Positions 33,216-42,729 of a stretch of DNA of 64,000 nt are shown one piece after another. A program made the translations under genes and the position numbers. The notes below the pieces were generated by a model. That model saw only the letters and a list, made by a program, of their open reading frames with translations. It made no database searches and was not told the origin of the DNA. This DNA is from Pseudomonas sp. SCB32 (lineage in GTDB: Bacteria > Pseudomonadota > Gammaproteobacteria > Pseudomonadales > Pseudomonadaceae). Numbering within the stretch: the first letter of the stretch is position 1; every line of letters starts with the position of its first letter. The stretch is from contig NZ_CP045118.1 of NCBI RefSeq assembly GCF_009189165.1, forward strand, positions 5,518,001 through 5,582,000, in the 5' to 3' direction.

Positions 33216-34067
33216 TTAGCGCCCGCGCACAGCCTGCTCCAGCTCGGCAAAGCTGGGCCGATGCGCCGGCAGCAGCACCTTGCGGCCGAATTCCACGGCC
33301 AGCGACGGCGGCATCCCCGAGGCGGAGGCCACCAGGCAGGCCTTGATGGCTTCGTAGAGGTTCAGCTCTTCCTTGGCGTCGTGCTCCAGAGCGTTGGACA
33401 GCGGCCCGACGAAACCGTAGGCCGCGAGAATACCGAGGAAAGTACCCACCAGCGCCGCGGCCACGTGGTGACCGATTTCCGCCTGGCTGCCCTGGCCGAG
33501 CAGGGCCATGGTGATCACGATGCCAAGCACCGCGGCAACGATACCGAAGCCCGGCAGGCCGTCGGCGACGCGGGTCACCGCATGGGCGGGATGCTCCAGG
33601 TGCTCCTTGAGGCTGCCCAGCTCCATGTCGAACAGGCCTTCCAGCTCGTGGGGCGCCATGTTGCCGGAGGACATGATGCGCAGGTAATCGCAGATGTACG
33701 CGGTCATCCGGTCATCCTTCAGCACCGCCGGGTACTTGCTGAAGATCGGGCTGGCACCCGGATCCTCGACGTCCGCCTCGATCGCCATCATGCCCTCGCG
33801 ACGGCTCTTGTTGAGCACCTCGTAGAGCATGCCCAGCACCTCCAGGTAGAAGGTGTGGGTGAAGCGGTTGCTGAACATCTTCGGCGCCTTCTTCAGCACC
33901 GTCATGAAGGTGCTGCCCGGGTTCGCCTGGAGGAAGGCGCCCAGCGCGGCGCCGCCGATGATCAGCAATTCGAACGGCTGGATGATGGCCGCGATCTTGC
34001 CGCCGGAGAGCAGATACCCGCCGAGCACACTGCCCAGGATGACGATGATGCCGATGATTTTTGACAT
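33216..34067 (-). CDS. motA: flagellar motor stator protein MotA
   Basis: 283 residues with four membrane helices (about 2-20, 30-48, 170-190, 200-222) and a large cytoplasmic loop that contacts FliG. Conserved GIVAAVLGIVITMALLGQ and VGTFLGILAAYGFVGPL frame the ion path. First gene of a two-gene unit with motB, behind a candidate sigma-28 promoter. Confidence 0.96.
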   Translation of the reverse strand: MSKIIGIIVILGSVLGGYLLSGGKIAAIIQPFELLIIGGAALGAFLQANPGSTFMTVLKKAPKMFSNRFTHTFYLEVLGMLYEVLNKSRREGMMAIEADVEDPGASPIFSKYPAVLKDDRMTAYICDYLRIMSSGNMAPHELEGLFDMELGSLKEHLEHPAHAVTRVADGLPGFGIVAAVLGIVITMALLGQGSQAEIGHHVAAALVGTFLGILAAYGFVGPLSNALEHDAKEELNLYEAIKACLVASASGMPPSLAVEFGRKVLLPAHRPSFAELEQAVRGR

Positions 34068-34124
34068 GGGGACCGGACTGAAACTGTGAACAGAATGAGA
34101 GGCATAGTTCCCGCCTCCCTGTTG

Positions 34125-34151
34125 TTATCGGAGATTTCGGGCAAGACTATA
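34125..34151 (-). promoter_or_regulatory. candidate sigma-28 (FliA) promoter of motAB
   Basis: On the minus strand TATA (34151-34148), exactly 15 bases, then TCCGATAA (34132-34125); the FliA consensus is TAAA-N15-GCCGATAA. That is 10 of 12 matches. The -10 lies 57 bases before the motA ATG. Confidence 0.6.
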
Positions 34152-34188
34152 GGCCGAAAACACTAAAAACCAGTTCGGCGCCTCTCGC

Positions 34189-35715
34189 ATGCCCAAACCC
34201 GTGCAAAACCCAGAGCGTCTCGCGGACTGGCTCTCCCTGCTGGAAGAGCTGCCGCTGCCCGTCCCCCAGGAGCACCGCGACGATATTCGCCGGGCGCTGA
34301 ATGACAGCCGCCGCTCGATCCGCGATATCTCCGACCTGCTGCAGGACTGCCCGACCCTGGCCTTCGCCATCCTGCGCGAGGCCAACAGCGCTCCGAGCGC
34401 CCGCGACAATCCGGCGGAGAGCCTGGAAGTCGCCCTCAACCGCCTGGGCCTGGCGCGCGTCACCCAACTGCTCGATCGCCTGCCGTCAGTGCCCGAAGCG
34501 CAGATGCCCCGTGCGTTGAGCCAGTTGCTGCTGATCAGCCGCCACGCCATGCAACAGGCCAGCGGCCTGTTCGCCAACCGCCTGGCGCGGCTCTGGCAGG
34601 AAATCCACTGGGGCAGCCTGTTCACCCTCGCCCCGCTCTGGGCGCTGGCCACGGCCAAGCCGGAATTGCTGGAGACCTGGCAGCGCCGGGTCTACGGCCT
34701 GGGGCGCTGCAGCAGCGAAGTCGAGCAGGAGTTGCTCGGCACCCGCCTGCTGCCGCTATGCCGGGCGCTGGCCGAACGATGGCGGCTGCCGGACTGGGTC
34801 GCCCAGGGCTACGCGCTGCTCAGCGATGACAAACGCCTGCTGGTGCGTGCCCTGCACGTGGCCCACACCGAGACCCAGCCGCTGGGCCAGCAACAGCGCC
34901 TGGACGCCGACCCGGAGCTGCAGCGCTGGCTGACCCGCCCAGCCAACACCATCCTGCTGGCCAACAGCCTGGCCACCGCCGCGCACCAGTCATGGGGTGG
35001 CGCGCACATGCTGCGCTGGCAGCGCCTGACCAGCCTTTATCTGCAGATGCCGCTGGAGGAGCTGCAACAGACCGTCCACGGTCTTGCCGCACAGAGCGCC
35101 CGCCGTCACGCCCAGCCACTGCTCTGGCACCCGGCCCAGGCCCTGCTCTGGCCCTGGGACGCCCGTCGCTGGCTGAACGGCCCAAAACCTGAGGAACCAC
35201 CCAAGGCGCCCGACACCCTTGCCCAATGGCGCCAGCACTGCGCGCGCCTGCTGCAAAGCCCCTCGCCCTTCGGTAACGCCGTGCAATTGCTGGACACCGC
35301 CAGCGCCGCCCTCCAGGCCGGCGGCCTGCAACGCGGGGTGATCCTGCTCGCCGACCGCGACCAGGCATGGTTACTGGCCCGCCGCCATTTCGGCCTGCCG
35401 GAACAAGCCGGCGGGCTGAAACTGGAAGTCGCGGCCAGCCCGCTGCTGCGCAAGCTGATGCAGCAACCGGGGCAGTTGCGACTGAGCCCGGCGAACATGG
35501 CCGACTTTTCCGCCGTGCTGCCCGGTGCGCTGAAGGCGCTGCTGCCCAGCGAACACCTGCTGTTGCGCTCGCTCGGCAACGGCAGCCGGGTGGTCATGCT
35601 GCTGGCCGTCGACCGTAACGGCCAGCCGCTGGGCGACTTGCATGCGCAGGCCTTCGGCCGCACCGCGCAGTGCATCGAGCAGGCCATCCGCCAGATGTCC
35701 CGCGGCGTCTCCTGA
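34189..35715 (+). CDS. HDOD domain protein
   Basis: 508 residues, soluble. An HDOD domain covers about residues 15-230 (RDISDLLQDCPTLAFAILREANS and SLEVALNRLGLARVTQLLDRLP are the helix pairs seen in the family). The last 160 residues (from about LLQSPSPFGNAVQLLDTASAAL) look like a GAF-type sensor fold, a weaker call made from pattern only. HDOD proteins are non-enzymatic signalling modules. Position after motA and before rhdA fits PAO1 PA4955. It is divergent from motAB and the first of a plus-strand run toward fimX. Confidence 0.8.
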   Translation: MPKPVQNPERLADWLSLLEELPLPVPQEHRDDIRRALNDSRRSIRDISDLLQDCPTLAFAILREANSAPSARDNPAESLEVALNRLGLARVTQLLDRLPSVPEAQMPRALSQLLLISRHAMQQASGLFANRLARLWQEIHWGSLFTLAPLWALATAKPELLETWQRRVYGLGRCSSEVEQELLGTRLLPLCRALAERWRLPDWVAQGYALLSDDKRLLVRALHVAHTETQPLGQQQRLDADPELQRWLTRPANTILLANSLATAAHQSWGGAHMLRWQRLTSLYLQMPLEELQQTVHGLAAQSARRHAQPLLWHPAQALLWPWDARRWLNGPKPEEPPKAPDTLAQWRQHCARLLQSPSPFGNAVQLLDTASAALQAGGLQRGVILLADRDQAWLLARRHFGLPEQAGGLKLEVAASPLLRKLMQQPGQLRLSPANMADFSAVLPGALKALLPSEHLLLRSLGNGSRVVMLLAVDRNGQPLGDLHAQAFGRTAQCIEQAIRQMSRGVS

Positions 35716-35852
35716 GCCGCGCGGCGTTCAGCCGGATTTCCGGTACACTGGCGCCCCTTTAGACTATCGCCCCTCCATGGGCAGCCCAGGGCGCCAGCTC
35801 ACGCCGCCTCCACCATCACGGCGGGCCGACCGCCGTACCGGGAGACTCCGAC

Positions 35853-36668
35853 ATGTCCGCCTTCTCCGCTCTGCCCCTGGTGATCGAACCGGCTGACCTT
35901 GCCAGCCGCCTCGTCGCCGCCGACCTGATCCTGGTCGACCTGACCAGCGCCGCGCGTTACGCCCAGGGTCACATCCCCGGCGCCCGCTTCGTCGCCCCGG
36001 CGCGCACCCAGCTGGGCGGCACGCCAGCCCCCGGCCTGCTTCCGGCCAAGGCCGACCTCGAAGCACTGTTCGGCGAACTGGGCCACAACCCCGATGCCGT
36101 CTACGTGGTCTACGACGACGAAGGCGGCGGCTGGGCCGGTCGCTTCATCTGGCTGCTGGATGTGATCGGCCACCACCGCTACCACTACGTCGATGGCGGC
36201 CTGCACGCCTGGGTCGCCGACGGCCTGCCGCTGAGCCAGGACGTTCCGACGCCGGCCGGCGGCCCGCTGCCGCTGACCCTGCACGACGAGCCCACCGCCA
36301 CCCGCGAATACCTGCAAAGCCGCCTGGGCGCCGCCGACCTGGCCATCTGGGACGCCCGCAATCCCAGTGAATACAGCGGCCAGAAAGTCCTCGCCGCCAA
36401 GGGCGGGCACGTGCCCGGCGCCGTCAATTTCGAATGGACCGCCGGCATGGACCCGGCCCGCGCCCTGCGCATCCGTACCGATATGCCGCAGATCCTCAAG
36501 GACCTGGGCATCACCCCGGACAAGGAAGTGATCACCCACTGCCAGACCCACCACCGCTCCGGCTTCACCTACCTGGTGGCCAAGGCCCTCGGCTATCCGC
36601 GGGTCAAGGGCTATGCCGGCTCCTGGTCGGAATGGGGCAACCACCCCGACACCCCTGTAGAGGTTTAA
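35853..36668 (+). CDS. rhdA: thiosulfate sulfurtransferase (rhodanese RhdA)
   Basis: 271 residues, two tandem rhodanese domains. The active-site loop HCQTHHRSG places the catalytic Cys at residue 230, the same position and unusual loop as in Azotobacter vinelandii RhdA. It moves sulfane sulfur from thiosulfate to cyanide or another thiophile in the cytoplasm. Psd begins 3 bases after its stop, so the two are likely co-transcribed. Confidence 0.94.
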   Translation: MSAFSALPLVIEPADLASRLVAADLILVDLTSAARYAQGHIPGARFVAPARTQLGGTPAPGLLPAKADLEALFGELGHNPDAVYVVYDDEGGGWAGRFIWLLDVIGHHRYHYVDGGLHAWVADGLPLSQDVPTPAGGPLPLTLHDEPTATREYLQSRLGAADLAIWDARNPSEYSGQKVLAAKGGHVPGAVNFEWTAGMDPARALRIRTDMPQILKDLGITPDKEVITHCQTHHRSGFTYLVAKALGYPRVKGYAGSWSEWGNHPDTPVEV

Positions 36669-36671
36669 GGA

Positions 36672-37541
36672 ATGTCGTTCAAAGATCGTCTGTTCATCCT
36701 CGCCCAGTACCTGCTGCCGCATCACCTGCTGTCGCGCCTGATCGGCTGCGCCGCCGAATGCCGCGCCCCCTGGTTCAAGGACCGCCTGATTCCCTGGTTC
36801 GCCCGTCGCTACCGGGTGGACATGCGCGAAGCCCAGGTCGAGGACCTGCGTGCCTATGAGCACTTCAACGCCTTCTTCACCCGCGCCCTGAAAGACGGCG
36901 CCCGTCCGCTGGACGAGAGCGAAGGCAGCGTGCTCAGCCCCGCCGACGGCGCCATCAGCCAGCTCGGCCCGATCGAGCACGGGCGCGTGTTCCAGGCCAA
37001 AGGCCACAGCTACAGCCTGATGGAACTGCTGGGCGGCGACGCCGAGCGCGCCGCTCCCTTCATGGGCGGCGAGTTCGCCACCGTTTACCTGTCGCCCAAG
37101 GACTACCACCGCGTGCACATGCCGCTGGCCGGCACCCTGCGCGAGATGGTCTACGTGCCGGGCCGGCTGTTCTCGGTGAACCAACTCACTGCCGAGCAGG
37201 TGCCGGAACTCTTCGCCCGCAACGAGCGCGTGGTGTGCATCTTCGACACCGAGCGCGGACCGATGGCCGTGGTGCTGGTGGGCGCGATGATCGTCGCCTC
37301 CATCGAAACCGTCTGGGCCGGGCTGGTCACGCCGCCCAAGCGCGAGCTGAAGTCGTTCTCCTACAACGAAGCCGCGCGCGCGCCGATCCACCTGGAAAAA
37401 GGCGCCGAGCTGGGCCGGTTCAAGCTGGGCTCCACGGCCATCGTGCTGTTCGGACCGCAACAGGTCAGCTGGGCCGAGAACCTGGCAGCCACCAGCCCGG
37501 TTCGCATGGGCCAACGCCTGGGTGACGCCCGCCAGGGCTGA
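36672..37541 (+). CDS. psd: phosphatidylserine decarboxylase proenzyme
   Basis: 289 residues. Makes phosphatidylethanolamine at the inner membrane. The self-cleavage motif LGST has Ser254, which becomes the pyruvoyl group of the small alpha chain; [18 protein letters not shown] and [12 protein letters not shown] are conserved active-site segments. The TAAGGA before the start overlaps the rhdA stop and serves as its ribosome binding site. Confidence 0.96.
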   Translation: MSFKDRLFILAQYLLPHHLLSRLIGCAAECRAPWFKDRLIPWFARRYRVDMREAQVEDLRAYEHFNAFFTRALKDGARPLDESEGSVLSPADGAISQLGPIEHGRVFQAKGHSYSLMELLGGDAERAAPFMGGEFATVYLSPKDYHRVHMPLAGTLREMVYVPGRLFSVNQLTAEQVPELFARNERVVCIFDTERGPMAVVLVGAMIVASIETVWAGLVTPPKRELKSFSYNEAARAPIHLEKGAELGRFKLGSTAIVLFGPQQVSWAENLAATSPVRMGQRLGDARQG

Positions 37542-37616
37542 TACCTGCTTCACTATAAGGCGGGTGGCCAATGAGCCGCCCGCCACGCTTCCTGCCTCAC
37601 GTGCTAGTTCCCTGCC

Positions 37617-38594
37617 ATGAATCGCTTCCTGCATCTCATGGGCTGGCGTGCCAACGCCACCAGCCATCTGGAAAAGTGGCTCTCCGCTCTCGGAGCGCTG
37701 TGCGGCATCGCCGCCATCTATGCCGTCACCCACTGGGTATTGCCCAGCGAAGCGGCCATCTGGGTCGTTGCCTCCATGGGGGCCAGCGCCGTGTTGCTGT
37801 TCGCCGTGCCCCATGGCGCGCTGTCCCAGCCCTGGGCGGTAATCGGCGGCCAGGTGCTGTCGGCGCTCGTCGGGGTGATCTGCCAGAAGCTCTTCCCCAA
37901 CCAGGCTTTCACCCCGGCCCTGGCGGTCGGCATGGCGATCCTGGTCATGCACTACACCCGCTGCATCCATCCCCCGGGCGGCGCCACCGCCCTGGCGGCG
38001 GTGTCCGGCGGGCCGGCGATCAACGCCCTGGGCTTCCACTATGTGCTCAGCCCGGTGCTGCTCAACGTGGTGCTGATCCTCGTCGTGGCCGTGGCCTTTA
38101 ACGGACTGTTCGCCTGGCGCCGCTATCCCGCGCCGCTGGCGCGCCTGCCGGAAACGCCGAAGCTGCCCGCCGGCCCCGCGCCGGAAGACCTCTACCACGC
38201 GCTGCGCAAGATGGATTCGTTCATCGACGTGCAGTTCGACGACCTGCTGAAAATCCTCCAGCTGGCCCAGGAACACGCCCAGGCGCAACGCCTGGGCCCG
38301 GACGACATCCTCCTCGGCGCCTGCTACAGCAATGCGCTGAGCGGCAACGCCTGGGCGGTGCGCCAGGTCATCGACGACCATCCCGGCAAGCGCACGCGCC
38401 AGGACCAGTTGGTCTACAAGGTGATCGCCGGCGCCGGCAAGGGCAACACCGGCGCCTGCCGCCGCCAGGACTTGCTCGAATGGGCGGCCCACGCGGTGAT
38501 TCCGCAGGGCGACGGCTGGCTGCGCGTTACCCCGCAAGCCTCCGCCAGTGACGCCCTGCAACGCCAGATCAAGGGCGAAATACCGCCTGCGTGA
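37617..38594 (+). CDS. HPP family membrane protein with an extra C-terminal domain
   Basis: 325 residues. The N-terminal half (about 20-170) has five or six hydrophobic segments and the family motif HPPGGATAL (in HYTRCIHPPGGATALAAVSGG), typical of the HPP transmembrane region. The C-terminal 130 residues (from EDLYHALRKMDSFIDVQFDDLL) are soluble and are not the CBS pair often fused to HPP; I do not recognise them. Some HPP proteins are linked to nitrite transport, but nothing in this neighbourhood supports that role. I do not recall this gene at this place in PAO1. Confidence 0.8.
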   Translation: MNRFLHLMGWRANATSHLEKWLSALGALCGIAAIYAVTHWVLPSEAAIWVVASMGASAVLLFAVPHGALSQPWAVIGGQVLSALVGVICQKLFPNQAFTPALAVGMAILVMHYTRCIHPPGGATALAAVSGGPAINALGFHYVLSPVLLNVVLILVVAVAFNGLFAWRRYPAPLARLPETPKLPAGPAPEDLYHALRKMDSFIDVQFDDLLKILQLAQEHAQAQRLGPDDILLGACYSNALSGNAWAVRQVIDDHPGKRTRQDQLVYKVIAGAGKGNTGACRRQDLLEWAAHAVIPQGDGWLRVTPQASASDALQRQIKGEIPPA

Positions 38595-38722
38595 CTCGTC
38601 GGCTCGCCCATCCAGCGATGGGCTGCGGTGCGCAACGGATACTGCTAGAGTTCGGGAAAAGCCGAGCGTGACGACCCGTCGGTCCACCAAGCGGCCCAGA
38701 TTGTGGAGAATCCGATCCAACC

Positions 38723-40519
38723 ATGGACAACAGTCCCCAGCAGTTTCTACGTGTCCCCACCCCCACGCACGAGAGCCTGAGCTTCTGCAACGCCAATGTG
38801 CGCGAGCTGAAATACTGGCTGGATCACCTGCCCAAGGCCAACCTGGGCGAGACCGCCCGCCAGCTCTATCAGGGCCTGATCGAACTGAACCAGCTGAAGC
38901 TCCACGTGGAGTCTCGCCTGCAGCTGCTGGAACTGTTCCGCCCGGAAGTCGAGTTCGTCTGCCAGCATCTGGAGCGACACTTCCTCAATCAGTCCATCGT
39001 CCTCGACGAGCGCCCGCGCAAGGTCGCCAACCTTTGCCAGGCCCTGCAGAACCACCTTGCCATCGGCTACAAGCTGATCGTCGTGCGCGAGGCAGGTCGT
39101 GCTTCGCGTGATCGCGCGCAACTGCTGGCAGCCTCCATCCAGCGCGCCATCCGTACCCTGTGCGGGCCACTGATCCGCTCTTCGCAGCTTTATTGCCCGG
39201 TGCCGGAAGGGCTGTGGCTGGAACTGCACCAGCTGTACCAATTGGCCCGCCAGCACGGCCTGCACAAATTGAACATCCGCGACGAACTGACTTGCGACGC
39301 CCAGGGCCTGACCATCGAGCAGGCTTACCTGGTGGCGCTGATGCTCGGCTCGGCACGCTGCAATCAGATGCGCCAGCACAACATCGCCCGGCTGGCGGAG
39401 GTGCTGGAAGGCTGGAGCCCACAGATTCGCGTGCAATCCGCCGATGCGCCTTCGACCCTGTTCGTCGTCGCCCCCCAGGTGGACGGTCCGCCGCGTTACC
39501 GCACCCTGTTCAAGGAAGGTGACCTGCCGGGCAGCCTGGGCATCGACCCGCAGCCCCTGGTCGACCTGATCAAGGAATACCTCCTGCTGCTCCCGGAGAA
39601 CCGCAACCAGGCGCGCCTGAAAGTGCCCGAAGGCGTCTCCGTCGACCTGCTGCAGCACCTGGCCGCCGCCTGGGGCGACATCGCCGAGCGGACCTTCCAG
39701 CGTACCGCCGGCCATGGCCAGCTCACCGTCTGCATCGGCATGAGCGCCCTGCACTACTTCCTCGCCGGCCGTCAGCATTTCGCCGATGTGCTCAAGCGCA
39801 GCCAGACCCCGGACTTCGCGGCCAAGGTCAAGACCGAAGTCAAGGATGCCTGGTCCACCGCCTTCGACGCGCAACAGGTGAAGGACTGGCAACCCGGCAT
39901 GTCGCTGGAGGAAATCGAGTACACACCGATCACTCCGACCGAGGGCAGTCAGCCCATTGCCGAAGTTCCTCCCGAGGAGTACCCGGTCTTCACCCTGCCC
40001 ATCGTCAACCACAGCCCGGGCGGTTACTGCCTGACCTGGCCCAAGGAGATTCCCAGCCAACTGCAGGCCGGTGAACTGCTGGGCATCCAGGATGCCCCGG
40101 ACCAGAGCTGGAGCGTGGCCGTGGTGCGCTGGATCCGCCAGGTCCGTGGAGGCGGCACCCAGATGGGCATTGAACTGATCGCCCCCCTCGCCCAGCCGTG
40201 CGGCCTGCAACTGCTGCGCAAGACCGAGCAGGGCAGCCAGTACCTGCGCGCCCTGCTACTGCCGGAGATCTCCGCGATCTCGCGACCGGCCACCGTGATC
40301 ACCCCGCGACTGCCCTTCCAGGAAGGCAACAAGGTGCAGATCAACCTGCACGGCGAGGAGCGTCGCGCCACGCTCTCGATCAAAGTCACCGCAACCGGCA
40401 GCTTCACCCAGTTCGAATACCGGGCGCACGACACTGCCGCCACAACGAACGATAAGCCGGTCACAGCACCAGCTACCCGCGGGGAGGAAGACTTTGACTC
40501 GCTCTGGAAGTCGCTGTAG
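38723..40519 (+). CDS. PilZ-like domain protein upstream of fimX
   Basis: 598 residues, soluble. Residues 1-400 are mostly helical and unrecognised (LKYWLDHLPKANLGETARQLYQGL; LLQHLAAAWGDIAERTF). The C-terminal part has a PilZ-type motif NHSPGG at 429-434 followed by strands ending MGIELIAP. The RxxxR half of the c-di-GMP site that normally precedes it is not visible, so binding of c-di-GMP is uncertain. The position directly before fimX matches PAO1 PA4958 and suggests a role in the same type IV pilus or c-di-GMP pathway. Confidence 0.75.
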   Translation: MDNSPQQFLRVPTPTHESLSFCNANVRELKYWLDHLPKANLGETARQLYQGLIELNQLKLHVESRLQLLELFRPEVEFVCQHLERHFLNQSIVLDERPRKVANLCQALQNHLAIGYKLIVVREAGRASRDRAQLLAASIQRAIRTLCGPLIRSSQLYCPVPEGLWLELHQLYQLARQHGLHKLNIRDELTCDAQGLTIEQAYLVALMLGSARCNQMRQHNIARLAEVLEGWSPQIRVQSADAPSTLFVVAPQVDGPPRYRTLFKEGDLPGSLGIDPQPLVDLIKEYLLLLPENRNQARLKVPEGVSVDLLQHLAAAWGDIAERTFQRTAGHGQLTVCIGMSALHYFLAGRQHFADVLKRSQTPDFAAKVKTEVKDAWSTAFDAQQVKDWQPGMSLEEIEYTPITPTEGSQPIAEVPPEEYPVFTLPIVNHSPGGYCLTWPKEIPSQLQAGELLGIQDAPDQSWSVAVVRWIRQVRGGGTQMGIELIAPLAQPCGLQLLRKTEQGSQYLRALLLPEISAISRPATVITPRLPFQEGNKVQINLHGEERRATLSIKVTATGSFTQFEYRAHDTAATTNDKPVTAPATRGEEDFDSLWKSL

Positions 40520-40584
40520 ATTCCGGCCAATCCCCATTCATCGCCCATTTGCTGCCGTCTAGCACGGTATAAGCAGCCTCACTC

Positions 40585-42657
40585 ATGGCCAATGAAAAGA
40601 AGACCGTCCGCCTGCTGATCCTGGAAGACTCCCAGAACGAAGCCGAGCGCCTGGTCAGCCTGTTCCGCAATGCTGGCCGCGCTACTCGCGTCCACCGCAT
40701 CACGTCCAGCGACGACCTCCTGGAAATCCTTCCCCAGGGCTGGGATCTGCTGATCGCCGCCCCGGACAGCAGTGCCATGGCGCCCAGCGAAGCCCTGAAC
40801 AGCATTCGCCGCCAGGCCAAGGACATCCCGTTCATCCAGCTGATTGCCGGCAACGACTCCGATGCGGTGACCGAGGCCCTCACCCTCGGAGCCCAGGACG
40901 CCCTGCCGCAAGGCGAAGACGAACGCCTGATCCTGGTCGCCAAGCGCGAACTGGCCAACCTCGAGGAACGCCGCGCCCGCCGCGCCGCCGAAGTCGCCCT
41001 GCGCGAAACGGAAAAACGCTGCCAGCTGCTGCTGGACAGCTCGGTGGACGCCATCACCTACGTCCACGATGGCATGCACATCTATTCCAACCGCGCCTAC
41101 GTCGACCTGTTCGGCTACGACGACGCGGAAGAGCTGGAAGGCATGCCGATGATCGACCTGATCGCCGGCACCGACCAGGCGACCTTCAAGGATTTCCTCA
41201 AGGGTTACCAGACCACCGAAGACAACGCCGACCTGGCCTGCAGCGGCATCAAGGTGGACGGCCAGGCCTTCAGTGCGCGCATGACCTTCTCGCCAGCCAC
41301 CTATGACGGCGAGCCGTGCATCCAGGTGGTGATCCGCGCCGAGACCGACAACGCCCAGCTCGAAGAGAAACTGCGCGAGGTCAGCAGCCAGGACCTGGTC
41401 ACCGGCCTTTACAACCGCGGCCACTTCCTCGACCTGATGGACAGCGCCGTGGAGCGCGCGGTGACTGCCGGCCAGCCGGCCAGCTTCGCCTACATACTGC
41501 TCGACCGCGCCCAGACCCTGCAGCTCAACCTGGGCGTCGCCAGCATCGACCTGCTACTCGCCGACCTTGGCAACCTGCTGCGCGCCCACTTCCCCCAGGA
41601 AGCCCAGCTGGCCCGCTTCAGCGACGACGTGTTCGCCGTGCTGCTGCCGGGGCATGCCCCGGACCAGACCAAGCCACTGTTCGCCAGCCTGCTGAAGAAA
41701 ATCGAAGGCAACCTGTTCGACATCCACGGCCGCACGGCCCAGGTCACCCTGTCCATCGGCGTCGCCGGGCTGGACGAAAAGACCACCCGCGCGCAGGACG
41801 TCATCGAGCGCGCGCATCGCAGCGCCGACGAGATCGCGCAGCGCGAAGGCAACGGGCTCAAGCTCTACGACCCGGCCGACGAGCTGGCCGCCGCCGCCAA
41901 CCGCGGCGACACCCTGGCAATCATCCGCCAGGCCCTGGAGCAGAACAGCTTCCGCTTGCTGTTCCAGCCGATCATCAGCCTGCGCGGCGACACCCACGAG
42001 CACTACGAAGTGCTGCTGCGCCTGCTCAATCCGCAAGGCGAGGAAGTGCCGCCGGCGGACTTCCTTGCCGCCGCCAAGGCGGGTGGCCTGGCCGAGCGGA
42101 TCGACCGCTGGGTCCTGCTCAACTCGATCAAGCTGTTGTCCGAACACCGCGCCAAGGGACACGAGACCAAGCTGTTCGTGCACCTGTCCAGTTCCAGCCT
42201 GCAGGACGCCGAGCTGCTGCCCTGGCTGAACGTCGCGCTGAAAGCCTCGCGCCTGCCGGCCGACGCCCTGATTATCCAGATCAGCGAACCGGACGCGATC
42301 AGCTACCTCAAGCAAGCCAAGGTGCTCAGCCAGGGGCTCGCCGAGCTGCACTGCCAGATAGCCCTGTGCCAGTTCGGCTGCGCACTCAACCCGTTCAATA
42401 CGCTCAAGCACATGAACGTCGACTTCGTGAAGGTCGATGGCTCCTACGTGCAGGAGTTGGGCAAGGCGGAAAATCAGGAGAACCTCAAGACCCTGATGGC
42501 CAGCCTGCACGCCCAGGCCAAGCTGACCATCGTGCCGATGGTGGAGAGTGCCAGCGCCCTGGCGACCCTCTGGCAGGCGGGCGCCAACTATATCCAGGGC
42601 CACTACCTGCAAGGCCCGAGTCAGGCGATGGATTACGACTTCGCTTCGGACGAGTAG
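40585..42657 (+). CDS. fimX: type IV pilus c-di-GMP effector FimX
   Basis: 690 residues: REC-like domain (about 8-125), PAS (about 140-255), GGDEF (about 265-425), EAL (about 440-685). Both catalytic signatures are degenerate: SDDVF at 346-350 in place of GGDEF, and EVL at 475-477 in place of EAL. P. aeruginosa FimX is likewise degenerate and acts as a high-affinity c-di-GMP receptor controlling pilus assembly at one pole, so this copy is predicted to bind and not to make or break c-di-GMP. Converges with serB. Confidence 0.93.
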   Translation: MANEKKTVRLLILEDSQNEAERLVSLFRNAGRATRVHRITSSDDLLEILPQGWDLLIAAPDSSAMAPSEALNSIRRQAKDIPFIQLIAGNDSDAVTEALTLGAQDALPQGEDERLILVAKRELANLEERRARRAAEVALRETEKRCQLLLDSSVDAITYVHDGMHIYSNRAYVDLFGYDDAEELEGMPMIDLIAGTDQATFKDFLKGYQTTEDNADLACSGIKVDGQAFSARMTFSPATYDGEPCIQVVIRAETDNAQLEEKLREVSSQDLVTGLYNRGHFLDLMDSAVERAVTAGQPASFAYILLDRAQTLQLNLGVASIDLLLADLGNLLRAHFPQEAQLARFSDDVFAVLLPGHAPDQTKPLFASLLKKIEGNLFDIHGRTAQVTLSIGVAGLDEKTTRAQDVIERAHRSADEIAQREGNGLKLYDPADELAAAANRGDTLAIIRQALEQNSFRLLFQPIISLRGDTHEHYEVLLRLLNPQGEEVPPADFLAAAKAGGLAERIDRWVLLNSIKLLSEHRAKGHETKLFVHLSSSSLQDAELLPWLNVALKASRLPADALIIQISEPDAISYLKQAKVLSQGLAELHCQIALCQFGCALNPFNTLKHMNVDFVKVDGSYVQELGKAENQENLKTLMASLHAQAKLTIVPMVESASALATLWQAGANYIQGHYLQGPSQAMDYDFASDE

Positions 42658-42682
42658 TCCGGCTGACTCAAGCGTTGGGCGG

Positions 42683-42706
42683 GTTCGCGAGCAAGCTCGC
42701 TCCTAC
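42683..42706. repeat. single REP element between fimX and serB
   Basis: Matches at 23 or 24 of 24 positions the two REP copies near 11.7 kb (core GCGAGCAAGCTCGC, ending TCCTAC). It is embedded in a larger inverted repeat, GCGGGTTC and GAACCCGC, on each side (42679-42686 and 42710-42717). Confidence 0.8.
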
Positions 42707-42729
42707 GAAGAACCCGCCGCCCCTGAATG

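Noticed and set aside
35799..38720. 973-codon open frame on the minus strand opposite rhdA, psd and the HPP gene
   Set aside because: It mirrors three well-recognised genes on the plus strand; its translation is low-complexity (Ala, Gly, His, Val, Asp rich) and matches no family. Long antisense frames are expected at this GC content.
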